Positions 7,344-13,748 of a DNA stretch of 28,110 nucleotides are shown one piece after another. Position numbers and translations under genes: made by a program. Source of the DNA: DATCKG01 sp036562385 (GTDB lineage: Bacteria > Bacillota > Sulfobacillia > Symbiobacteriales > Symbiobacteriaceae). The notes beneath the pieces are model-generated. The model searched no databases and was not told where the DNA came from. It was given only the letters and a program-made list of their open reading frames with translations. Every line of letters begins with the position of its first letter. Position 1 is the first letter of the stretch. The stretch covers positions 1 through 28,110 of the forward strand of contig DATCKG010000081.1 in the NCBI GenBank assembly GCA_036562385.1, given 5' to 3'.

Positions 7344-8903
7344 TTACGGGCTCAGCCGGAACCGGCCGATGGTCCGATCGCCCTCCACCAGGTGGACGGT
7401 GCAGACCAGGCACGGATCGAAGGACCGGAGGGCATGGAAGACCTCCACCGGGTTCTCCAGGTCCTCGGCGGGGCAGTCCATGCAGGCGGCGGCGATGGCA
7501 CCGTACTGCCCCTTGCTGTCCTGGGGACCCACGTTCCAGGTGGTGGGAGCGATGATCTGGTAGTTCACGACCTTGTTATTCTTGTAGACCGCCCAGTGGG
7601 CGACGGCTCCCCGGTGGGCCTCATGCCAGCCCCAGTACTCGCCATCCTCCACTTTCCGGGGGGTCGGGACGTAGAAGGGACCCCTGGGATCCAGCTCGCG
7701 CAGCCACTGGGAGATGACCGGCGTGGTGATGATGACCTCATGAAGCCGGGCGAACTGCCGCAGGAAGACCGAGGGGCCAAGCTTCCGCTCCATGTCGCGG
7801 ATCAGCTTGTCGCCGCGGGTGAGCATGCGGGCCAGCGGCCCTACTTCCGCGGGCAGCCCGTCGAACCGGGGCGCCTTCGCCCAGGAGTGCTTCTCGCCGG
7901 GCCGGATATCCCGGATCGGGATGGTCTGCTCATCGAAGGGATGCGCCGCACCGGTTCCTTCAAAGTAGGAACAGGTGATGTCCTCCGTGACCCTGGCCTG
8001 GAAAGCCCGCAGGTCCGGCCCCGGGGGCTCGTAGCGGCCATCATAGCGCCAGGCGCCGTGGTAGAGGCCGCCCGGGTTCCAGTAGTGGCCGGAGGGATAC
8101 TCGTAGCACGGCCAGGAGAGGAACCGGTCCACGCCCCGGCCGATCTTGTCCAGTCCGTGGTGGAGGCAGAACTTCACAAACAGGCCGAGGTCGCTGTCTT
8201 CATGCTCGCCCTCACCCATCCATTCCTGGAAGGCCTCCCAGGAGTCGATCTCCAGGTACCGCTCCACCGAGCCTCTCAGCAGGATCTTCTCGGTGAAGTT
8301 CTCCACCACGTCTCGCCAGATGCCCAGGCTCTTGGTGATGTCCTGCAGGCTCGGGCTGGTGGTCACGCCGCCGGGGACGATGGCGGAGGGGTGGGGCTGC
8401 TGGCCTGCGAAGATGGCGGTAATCTCCACCGCCTTCTTGGACCAGGCCACCGAGGCCCGGTACGAAGAGCCGTTGAAAGGCGCCAGCCGGGCCAGGATTT
8501 CCGGGTAGTAGGGGGAGTCCGCGTACTTCGGGTTGCACATGTCGGGCGCGAACAGCAGCCAGTGGTGGCGCATGCCGCTCATGTAGCTTTCCGTGGCGGC
8601 GATGATGTTGCGGACCAGCATGGCCTGGGGCGGCAGATTGGTGCCCAGCAGACCGTTTCCGCTGGCCGAGTCCACCGCCTTGACCGCGCACATGATGTGG
8701 CTGATCCCACATATACCGCAGGCCCGGGGGGTGACGGTGATGGGGAGCCACGGGTCCTTGTCCTTGAGGATGATCTCCCAGCCCCGGAACATGACGGCCT
8801 GGGTGTGCAGATCCCGGATGACGCCGTCTTCCACGGTCAGCCGGAATTCCAGGTCGCCCTCCACCCGGTTGAGGGGTCCCAGGGTGATGGTCTTCCTGCT
8901 CAC
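7344..8903 (-). CDS. hupL: [NiFe] uptake hydrogenase large subunit (group 2a-like)
   Basis: Catalytic subunit that oxidises H2 at the NiFe(CN)2CO centre. At 519 residues it begins with GTG 9 bases after AAGGAGG. The N-terminal metal motif is RACGICGISH (residues 60-69). The C-terminal motif is DPCLVCTVH (496-504). It is followed by a 15-residue tail, LVEGDRTIGRFRLSP, that would be removed after His504 by the maturation protease once nickel is inserted. The FDPCLVCTVH form and the absence of an exported partner fit the cyanobacterial HupL / mycobacterial Huc type. It lies 33 bases after hupS in the same operon. No cytochrome b, Rieske or diaphorase partner is encoded nearby, so its electron acceptor is unknown. 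Confidence 0.95.
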   Translation of the reverse strand: MSRKTITLGPLNRVEGDLEFRLTVEDGVIRDLHTQAVMFRGWEIILKDKDPWLPITVTPRACGICGISHIMCAVKAVDSASGNGLLGTNLPPQAMLVRNIIAATESYMSGMRHHWLLFAPDMCNPKYADSPYYPEILARLAPFNGSSYRASVAWSKKAVEITAIFAGQQPHPSAIVPGGVTTSPSLQDITKSLGIWRDVVENFTEKILLRGSVERYLEIDSWEAFQEWMGEGEHEDSDLGLFVKFCLHHGLDKIGRGVDRFLSWPCYEYPSGHYWNPGGLYHGAWRYDGRYEPPGPDLRAFQARVTEDITCSYFEGTGAAHPFDEQTIPIRDIRPGEKHSWAKAPRFDGLPAEVGPLARMLTRGDKLIRDMERKLGPSVFLRQFARLHEVIITTPVISQWLRELDPRGPFYVPTPRKVEDGEYWGWHEAHRGAVAHWAVYKNNKVVNYQIIAPTTWNVGPQDSKGQYGAIAAACMDCPAEDLENPVEVFHALRSFDPCLVCTVHLVEGDRTIGRFRLSP

Positions 8904-8936
8904 AGGTCGGTTCCTCCTTTCCTTGCGGTTGAAGGA

Positions 8937-9929
8937 TTACCGTGCCTGCCGGACGCCCAGGGCCGGGCTCTGGGCCTTTGCCCGCTCCACGAGGTGCTTG
9001 GGCCGGGACAGGCCGCCGAAGAACTTCTGGATCAGGTACGGAAGCACCTTATACCCTTCGGTCATGGGGGTCAGGAACGGCTGCGCGTAGAAAGGCTTGC
9101 GCTCATGATACACAACATCAGGCCAGCCGATGGTGGTGCAGCCCAAGCACGGGCTTCCGACCCGGGTCTTGCTGGACTGCCGGTTCCAAAGGCGGAGGTT
9201 GCAGTCGGAGAAGGTCCTGGGCCCCTGGCAGCCCTTGGTCAGGTAGAGGCAGCCCTTCTGGGTGAACTCCCTGACGGAGTAGCGGTGGTCGTAGTACTCG
9301 TTGTTGGTGCAGCCGGTATGGGCGGTGGTGCCGTAGAACATCAGGGGCCGATTGTACTGGTCGAGCTGAATCTGGTGACCCCGCCCCTCGACGATGGCCA
9401 TCAGGGTGTGGATCATCCAGTCCGGATGGGCCGGGCAGCCGGGCAGGTTGATCACCGGCAGGCCTGCTTTGGACCGGTAGCTGGAGCCCAACACACCTCC
9501 TGGCTGGGTGTTGGTGTAGGTCAGCCCCATGGCACCGGTGGGGTTGGGGCGCATGGCGGGGATGCCGCCGTGGGTCGCACAGTCACCCACCGCGACGGTG
9601 TAGCCGGCCACGGCCGCCAGCTTCCGGACCACTTCCTTCATGGGGCGGCCGGCGAAGGTGTTGAAGAGGCCGGTTCCGTCCGGGCCGTCCGGGACCGCAC
9701 CCTCCACAACCAGGACATCCAGGGGGATCTTGCCGGTGCTCAGGTCATCCACCAACTGGACGAGCTGGGGTCCCCACACGGGGGACAGCGACGGGTGGAA
9801 GAGCACATTGATGCGGTACTCGTCGATAAACTGACAGAGGTCCGGTTCTTCGGCGTTCAGCAGCGACATCGTGTTTCCGCTGCAAGCCTGTGCCTGAAGC
9901 CAAAAGAGGTTGACGCTCACACCGCCCAT
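8937..9929 (-). CDS. hupS: [NiFe] uptake hydrogenase small subunit (group 2a-like)
   Basis: Iron-sulfur subunit carrying electrons away from the NiFe site, ~330 residues. The protein starts directly with the flavodoxin-like core (NLFWLQAQACSGNTMSLL). There is no twin-arginine signal, so the enzyme should be cytoplasmic. The proximal-cluster motif is Cys16-Ser-Gly-Asn19 instead of CxxC. I recall the same ACSGNTMS form from cyanobacterial HupS, so it is a family trait rather than damage. Other ligands are visible: GDCATHGG, PGCPAHPDW, then TGCTNNEYYD, GCLYLTKGC, FSDCN and SPCLGC for the medial and distal clusters. ATG at 9929 follows AGGAGG by 5 bases; GTG nine bases downstream is an alternative. 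It is the first gene of the structural operon, behind a sigma-54 promoter. Confidence 0.95.
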   Translation of the reverse strand: MGGVSVNLFWLQAQACSGNTMSLLNAEEPDLCQFIDEYRINVLFHPSLSPVWGPQLVQLVDDLSTGKIPLDVLVVEGAVPDGPDGTGLFNTFAGRPMKEVVRKLAAVAGYTVAVGDCATHGGIPAMRPNPTGAMGLTYTNTQPGGVLGSSYRSKAGLPVINLPGCPAHPDWMIHTLMAIVEGRGHQIQLDQYNRPLMFYGTTAHTGCTNNEYYDHRYSVREFTQKGCLYLTKGCQGPRTFSDCNLRLWNRQSSKTRVGSPCLGCTTIGWPDVVYHERKPFYAQPFLTPMTEGYKVLPYLIQKFFGGLSRPKHLVERAKAQSPALGVRQAR

Positions 9930-9968
9930 CCTCCCCTCCTGTGGTATCGGGTCCCGACCTGACTTATT

Positions 9969-9983
9969 GCATCCTTCGTGCCA
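9969..9983 (-). promoter_or_regulatory. Sigma-54 promoter of the hupSL operon
   Basis: On the minus strand the sequence is TGGCAC-GAAGG-ATGC. This matches the sigma-54 consensus TGGCAC-N5-TTGC at 9 of 10 defined bases, with the essential GG and GC exactly 10 bases apart. Transcription would begin near 9958 and give a leader of about 30 bases to the hupS start. Confidence 0.8.
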
Positions 9984-10021
9984 GGGTAAAGACCCGGTTT
10001 GGGACGGGTTTTTCGTAGACC

Positions 10022-10039
10022 TTGGCCGAAAAAACGGCT
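10022..10039. promoter_or_regulatory. Candidate activator site (UAS) upstream of hupSL
   Basis: TTGGCCGAAAAAACGGCT is identical at 16 of 18 bases to the site at 10716-10733 in the hyp/protease intergenic region. Its arms are GCCGA-N4-ACGGC, one base short of a perfect dyad. The centre is 62 bases upstream of the -12 element of the hupSL sigma-54 promoter, a usual range for enhancer-binding activators. It overlaps the U-tract and lower stem of the terminator of the upstream protease gene. Confidence 0.6.
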
Positions 10040-10064
10040 GCCCTCGGGCTGGGGGCAGCCGTTT
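10029..10064 (-). terminator. Intrinsic terminator of the maturation protease gene
   Basis: A perfect 12-base stem (AAACGGCTGCCC / GGGCAGCCGTTT) with a 9-base loop ends in TTTTTT on the minus strand. The upstream arm overlaps the TAA stop codon of the protease gene. It separates the protease unit from the hupSL promoter just downstream. Confidence 0.85.
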
Positions 10065-10560
10065 ACGTCATCGCGGGGCAGTCGGAACCCCAGGTGCCGG
10101 GGGCTTTGGACAGGTCCGCGAGGATATGGCGGACAACACTGGGCACCGCCGCCCGCACGGCCGGGGTCAGTTCCATGCCGAAGGTGCTGACGTCTGCCGC
10201 CTCCACGCAGTAGATGAGGATCTCGGCGGTGCCGCCTTCTACCTCGCGGTAGATGCGGATCACCTCGTCCAGCCCCATGGCATGGGAGAGCTTGACCTGC
10301 ACGGGTGACCCGGCCAGGGCCGATTCCGGGAGGCGGAAGAGGGTGCCCGGCGGGTGGCCGCTGCGGACTGCATCGACAAAGATGATGCGGGCTGCCCCGG
10401 TCATGGGCACCAGCAGGTTCAGACCGCCGGTACCGCCGTCCACCAGCTCCACGTCCGGAGGCAGCTCCACCTGCCGGAGCGCCTCCAGCACGTGATAACC
10501 GACGCCCTCGTCGGTCCAGAGGGGGTTGCCCAGCCCGATGATCCTGGTGGGTCCTGCCAC
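10063..10560 (-). CDS. Hydrogenase maturation endopeptidase (HupW/HyaD family)
   Basis: Nickel-dependent processing protease that trims the C-terminal tail of the large subunit. About 165 residues from GTG, 8 bases after AAGGAG. Family signatures are present: IIGLGNPLWTDEGVGYHVLEAL at the N-terminus (GxGNxLxxDEGxG with the metal-binding Asp/Glu), ELVDGGTGGLNLL, and a central IIFVDAVRSG with the second Asp. The expected His ligand is in LSHAMGLDEV. The frame stays open for another ~120 codons upstream, but that part is Pro/Arg-rich, spans the sigma-54 promoter and both activator sites, and is not coding. It is transcribed separately from hupSL, from its own sigma-54 promoter. Confidence 0.9.
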   Translation of the reverse strand: MAGPTRIIGLGNPLWTDEGVGYHVLEALRQVELPPDVELVDGGTGGLNLLVPMTGAARIIFVDAVRSGHPPGTLFRLPESALAGSPVQVKLSHAMGLDEVIRIYREVEGGTAEILIYCVEAADVSTFGMELTPAVRAAVPSVVRHILADLSKAPGTWGSDCPAMT

Positions 10561-10609
10561 TGGTTCTGCTCCTTTCTGCCTGTCTGCAGGCTTCGGCGCC
10601 GCATTCGGA

Positions 10610-10624
10610 GCAAAGGTCATGCCA
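10610..10624 (-). promoter_or_regulatory. Sigma-54 promoter of the maturation protease gene
   Basis: The minus strand reads TGGCAT-GACCT-TTGC, 9 of 10 consensus bases, with GG and GC 10 bases apart. The start point would be near 10599, leaving a leader of about 40 bases that contains a short CTGCAGG-type hairpin. It faces away from the hyp-operon promoter at 10796-10810. Confidence 0.85.
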
Positions 10625-10687
10625 GGTCGCGGCAGGCGGACAGGCCTGGCCACCTGGGCGCCGGGCCAAAAGAGAGGGCCAGGCCTG

Positions 10688-10701
10688 GCCGAGAATTCGG
10701 C
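10688..10701. promoter_or_regulatory. Activator dyad 1 (GCCGA-N4-TCGGC)
   Basis: Perfect 5+5 dyad GCCGA-GAAT-TCGGC. Its centre is 84 bases from the -12 element of the protease promoter and 115 bases from that of the hyp promoter. Together with dyad 2 it forms a shared enhancer. The intergenic stretch 10561-10958 also holds a self-complementary GGCCAGGCCTGGCC just to the left of this dyad. Apart from the listed promoters and sites, nothing else was recognised in it. Confidence 0.7.
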
Positions 10702-10718
10702 GCGGCCGGCCTCAGTTG

Positions 10719-10732
10719 GCCGAAAACTCGGC
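10719..10732. promoter_or_regulatory. Activator dyad 2 (GCCGA-N4-TCGGC)
   Basis: Perfect 5+5 dyad GCCGA-AAAC-TCGGC, 31 bases (three helical turns) from dyad 1 centre to centre. It is 84 bases from the -12 element of the hyp promoter and 115 from that of the protease promoter, the mirror image of dyad 1. Its 18-base context recurs with two changes upstream of hupSL. Confidence 0.7.
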
Positions 10733-10795
10733 TCCGGGAAGGCAGAGCCGCTGCCGGGGAGCGGGCGGGGCGATGCAGATCCGGTCACATCCGCC

Positions 10796-10810
10796 TGGCA
10801 CGCCGGTTGC
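10796..10810 (+). promoter_or_regulatory. Sigma-54 promoter of the hyp accessory operon
   Basis: TGGCAC-GCCGG-TTGC is a perfect match to the sigma-54 -24/-12 consensus, followed by AT. Transcription would start near 10821. That leaves an unusually long leader of ~135 bases before the first gene. Confidence 0.9.
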
Positions 10811-10958
10811 ATAGATGAGCGCTCAGGACTCGTGTCCCTTTGAGCCCGGGGGTTAGTTGCCCTCGTATCCTGGACGAGACCGGTGCCCCGGTTGCGACCC
10901 GGGCATCCGGACCTGACGAGCATGCGGACGGGCTTTTCCGGGAAGGGGGGCGGCGTGC

Positions 10959-11333
10959 GTGCTGGCGTATCGGGAAAGCTTCCTGGCTACCGAGGGAGCG
11001 GCGGACCTGCAGCCGGCCCTGGACCACTTTGCCACGTGGCTGAGGGAGCGGGGCCTCAGCGAGGACCAGGTGGATCGGGCCAGCCTGGACCAGTACCTCT
11101 ACGACCTGGCCGTGGCCGGGGCCAATTCCGCGAGGCTGGATGAGGCGGTTCGGGCGCTGAAGGGCTACTTTGCCTGGCGGGCGGCCCGGACGGGCATAGA
11201 CGATCCCGCCGCGGGACTCCGGCTTTTCAGCGAGCCGGAGCAAGAGCGGGAACAGTACATCCGCCGGGAGTGGGCGATGTCAGACCTCTTTTACGGCATC
11301 GTGCCCGAGAAAGGGCGGGCCGGCGGTGCATGA
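10959..11333 (+). CDS. Small tyrosine-recombinase core-binding-like protein heading the hyp operon
   Basis: About 124 residues from GTG, 8 bases after a GGAAGGGGGG purine run. Residues ~15-90 match the N-terminal SAM-like domain of tyrosine recombinases: ALDHFATWLRERGLSEDQVDRASLDQYLYDLAVAGANSARLDEAVRALKGYFAWRAARTGIDDPAAGL. The ending LKxYFAWxxxxxGIxDPAAGL is the classic end of that domain. There is no catalytic domain or R-H-R-Y set. A charged tail (EPEQEREQYIRREWAMSDLFYG) replaces it. It is paralogous to the third gene of the hupSL operon. Its stop overlaps the hypA start by 8 bases, so the two are coupled. It could be a DNA-binding accessory factor or an assembly factor; nothing in the sequence decides between these. 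Confidence 0.75.
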   Translation: MLAYRESFLATEGAADLQPALDHFATWLRERGLSEDQVDRASLDQYLYDLAVAGANSARLDEAVRALKGYFAWRAARTGIDDPAAGLRLFSEPEQEREQYIRREWAMSDLFYGIVPEKGRAGGA

Positions 11334-11706
11334 GCTTTCCCTCGCCCAGGCGGTGGTGCGGCTGGTGGAGGAGGCGGCCCGGCGCCATGGCGCGGTGCAG
11401 GTCCGGTCCGTGCGGCTGCAGGTGGGCGTTCTGACCGACCTGGATCCGGAGGCCTTTCGGTTCGGCTGGGAGGTCATCACCGCGGAGCACCCCTTGCTGG
11501 CGGGTGCGGCGGTGTGGATCGACCGGGTGCCGGTGACGGTGTGCTGCCGGGACTGCGGCAGGGAAGGGCCGGCCCGGCCGCCCGGGGTGCTCTGCGGCGC
11601 CTGCGGCTCCCACCGGACGCAGGTACTGAGCGGGGAGGAACTGGACGTGGCGGAGGTGGAGCTGGATGTCCGTGAAAGTGGATGTGCAGCAGAAGGTGCT
11701 TCATGA
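11326..11706 (+). CDS. hypA: Hydrogenase nickel incorporation protein HypA
   Basis: Metallochaperone delivering nickel to the large subunit together with HypB. The invariant N-terminus MHELSLAQ gives the nickel ligand His2 and Glu3. The zinc site is formed by CCRDCG and CGACGS in the C-terminal half. At 126 residues it is about ten longer than usual; the extra C-terminal residues lie in the 41-base overlap with hypB. The start is GTG, within the stop region of the upstream integrase-like gene. Confidence 0.95.
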   Translation: MHELSLAQAVVRLVEEAARRHGAVQVRSVRLQVGVLTDLDPEAFRFGWEVITAEHPLLAGAAVWIDRVPVTVCCRDCGREGPARPPGVLCGACGSHRTQVLSGEELDVAEVELDVRESGCAAEGAS

Positions 11707-12346
11707 AAACAGCCGTCTCGCGGAGGAACTTCGCCAGCGGTGGCAGCGGCGGGGCGTCTTCTGCCTCAACGTGATCAGTTCCCCTGGGGCGGGGAAGACC
11801 ACCCTGCTGGAGCGGACGCTGGAGCGGCTGGCCGGGCGGCTGAAGGCGGCGGTGCTGGTGGGGGATCTGCAGACGGAAAACGACGCCCGGCGCCTCGGCC
11901 GGTATGGCTTTCCGGTTCGGCAGATCATCACCGGGGGCACCTGCCACCTGGAGGCCCGGATGATCACGGACCACCTGGCCGCGGTGGATCAGCCGGACCT
12001 GGACCTGCTGATCATCGAGAACGTGGGGAACCTGGTCTGCCCTTCCAGCTACGACCTGGGGGAGGATGCCAAGGTGGTACTGCTCAGCACGGTGGAGGGG
12101 GATGACAAGCCCCTCAAGTACCCGGGCATCTTCCGCCGGTCCCGGGCGGTGGTCTTCACCAAGACCGATCTGCTGGGGCTGACCGATTTTGACATCGAAC
12201 GGGCGGAGGCCAATGCCCGCTCCCTCAACCCGGAGATCCGTTCGTTCCGGGTGAGCAACCGGACCGGCGAGGGGCTGGACGGATGGATTTCCTGGCTGAC
12301 GGATGAGGTGGCGAAAAAGCGGTCTCAGGCCACTCAGCGGGAATAG
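11666..12346 (+). CDS. hypB: Hydrogenase nickel incorporation GTPase HypB
   Basis: GTPase that powers nickel insertion with HypA. About 226 residues, ATG 9 bases after GGAGG that lies inside hypA. The P-loop is SSPGAGKTTL (38-47). The conserved metal-site and switch segments ENVGNLVCPSSYDLGE and VFTKTDLL (G4-type) are present. The N-terminal His-rich nickel-storage stretch of some HypB proteins is absent, so this is the compact form. It starts 41 bases before hypA ends, an unusually long overlap. Confidence 0.95.
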   Translation: MSVKVDVQQKVLHENSRLAEELRQRWQRRGVFCLNVISSPGAGKTTLLERTLERLAGRLKAAVLVGDLQTENDARRLGRYGFPVRQIITGGTCHLEARMITDHLAAVDQPDLDLLIIENVGNLVCPSSYDLGEDAKVVLLSTVEGDDKPLKYPGIFRRSRAVVFTKTDLLGLTDFDIERAEANARSLNPEIRSFRVSNRTGEGLDGWISWLTDEVAKKRSQATQRE

Positions 12347-12358
12347 GGGGCGGTGGGG

Positions 12359-12652
12359 ATGTGCCTGGCGGTTCCGGCCCAGGTGATCGAACTGCACGAG
12401 GACAACATGGCCACCGTGGGTCTGGCCGGGATCACCCGAAAGGTTTCGGTGGACCTGGTGGACGGCCTCAAGGTAGGGGACTGGGTCGTGGTACATGTGG
12501 GCTTTGCCCTTCACAAGATCGATGAGGAGGAAGCCCGGGCGACCCTGTCGCTGTTTGAATCGATGGCGGAGGCGCTGGCCGAACTCGGAGTGCCTGCGGA
12601 GGAGACGGAGCCCCACAGGACGGAGGGGGGTAGCGGTGCAGTACCTCGATGA
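12359..12652 (+). CDS. hypC: Hydrogenase maturation chaperone HypC
   Basis: Small chaperone that carries the Fe(CN)2CO unit with HypD and then binds the large-subunit precursor. The start was set at the ATG giving MCLAVPAQV, because Cys2 must be N-terminal after Met removal. An upstream in-frame GTG would add two residues and bury it. The conserved VGDWVVVHVGFALHKID segment with its functional His is present. At 97 residues it has a C-terminal extension of ~15-20 residues over typical members. Its end overlaps hypD by 17 bases. Confidence 0.95.
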   Translation: MCLAVPAQVIELHEDNMATVGLAGITRKVSVDLVDGLKVGDWVVVHVGFALHKIDEEEARATLSLFESMAEALAELGVPAEETEPHRTEGGSGAVPR

Positions 12653-13748
12653 GTTCCGGCGAAGCGACTACGCCCGGGGGCTGGCGGCAGCCATCCGGGA
12701 AGAGGCGCAAAAACTTGCGCGCCCGGTGCGGATCATGGAGCTATGTGGCGGCCACACCCACTCGATCTACAAATACGCGGTGGACACGTTCCTGCCGGAG
12801 AACGTCCGGTTGATCCACGGTCCGGGCTGTCCGGTCTGCGTGACCCCCCGGGGCCGGGTGGCCGCCGCGATCGCCCTGGCTCATCGGCCCGGGGTGATTC
12901 TGGCCAGTTTCGGAGACATGCTTCGGGTCCCGGGGGATAAGGGATCCCTTCTGCAGGCCCGGGCCAGAGGGGCGGATGTGCGGATGGTTTATTCGCCCCT
13001 GGACGCGCTGCAGCTGGCCCGACAGAACCCCGACCGGCAGGTGGTCTTTTTCGCGATTGGCTTTGAGACCACCGCTCCGACCCACGCCATGGCGGTGCTG
13101 CGGGCCCAGCGGGAGGGCATCCGGAACTTTTTCCTGCTGACCAACCTGGTCACCATGCCGCCCGCGGTCCGGGCGATCCTGGACAGCGAGGAACTGGCCC
13201 TGGACGCGTTCATCGGCCCCGGTCACGCCTGCGCCATCTCCGGCACGATTCCGTACCAGTTCGTGGCGGAGGAGTACCGGCGCCCGGTGGTGGTCTCGGG
13301 CTTTGAGCCCCTGGACCTTTTGCAGAGCGTGCTGATGGTGCTCAGGCAGCTCGTGCGGGGCGAGGCCCGGGTGGAGATCCAGTACAAGCGGCTGGTCCGG
13401 CCGGAGGGGAACCCCATCGCCCGGCAGCGGATCGACCAGGTCTTCGAGCCGGTGACGGTGGAGTGGCGGGGGCTGGGAATGCTGCCCATGAGCGGGCTGA
13501 GGCTGAGGCCGGAGTATGCCCACATGGACGCCGACCGGGTCTTCCCCGATGCGGTGAGCCGCCGGCTGGAGGATCCCAAGGCGTGCGAGTGCGGGTCCAT
13601 CCTGCGGGGGGCCAAGGCGCCCTGGGAGTGCCGCGTGTTCGGTACCGCCTGTACGCCGGAGAATCCCATCGGAGCCTGTATGGTCTCGCCTGAGGGCGCC
13701 TGCGCGGCCTACTACCGGTACGGCAGCCGGCTGAGGGAGGGGGCGTAG
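12636..13748 (+). CDS. hypD: Hydrogenase maturation protein HypD
   Basis: Iron-sulfur scaffold on which the Fe(CN)2CO cofactor is built with HypC and HypE. About 370 residues from GTG, 5 bases after GGAGGGGGG. The family marks are all visible: CGGHTHSIYKY (with the catalytic Cys), GPGCPVCVTP, FFAIGFETTAPTHA, a GPGHACAISG loop, and the C-terminal cluster cysteines in CECGSIL, TACTPENPIGACMVSPEGACAAYY. The stop directly abuts the hypE ATG. Confidence 0.95.
   Translation: MQYLDEFRRSDYARGLAAAIREEAQKLARPVRIMELCGGHTHSIYKYAVDTFLPENVRLIHGPGCPVCVTPRGRVAAAIALAHRPGVILASFGDMLRVPGDKGSLLQARARGADVRMVYSPLDALQLARQNPDRQVVFFAIGFETTAPTHAMAVLRAQREGIRNFFLLTNLVTMPPAVRAILDSEELALDAFIGPGHACAISGTIPYQFVAEEYRRPVVVSGFEPLDLLQSVLMVLRQLVRGEARVEIQYKRLVRPEGNPIARQRIDQVFEPVTVEWRGLGMLPMSGLRLRPEYAHMDADRVFPDAVSRRLEDPKACECGSILRGAKAPWECRVFGTACTPENPIGACMVSPEGACAAYYRYGSRLREGA

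Noticed and set aside
6456..9962. Plus-strand open frame of 1168 codons across the hydrogenase structural genes
   Set aside because: It is antisense to hupS, hupL and their partners, has low-complexity Gly/Arg/Pro-rich composition and no family motif. It reflects strong third-position GC bias of the genes on the other strand.
9992..10014. A weak ACCCG...CGGGT hairpin with a T-run on the plus strand after the hupSL promoter
   Set aside because: Only a 5-6 base stem, on the strand with no upstream gene; more likely incidental.
10881..10895. A second possible sigma-54 promoter (CGGTGC-N5-TTGC) before the hyp operon
   Set aside because: It keeps GG and GC spacing but misses three consensus bases, while a perfect promoter lies 85 bases upstream and is the one symmetric with the activator dyads. 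It is kept only as an outside alternative.
10561..10923. A 120-residue N-terminal extension of the maturation protease
   Set aside because: The extension is Pro/Arg-rich, would cover a sigma-54 promoter and two activator dyads, and the GTG at 10560 has an ideal ribosome site next to the conserved N-terminus.
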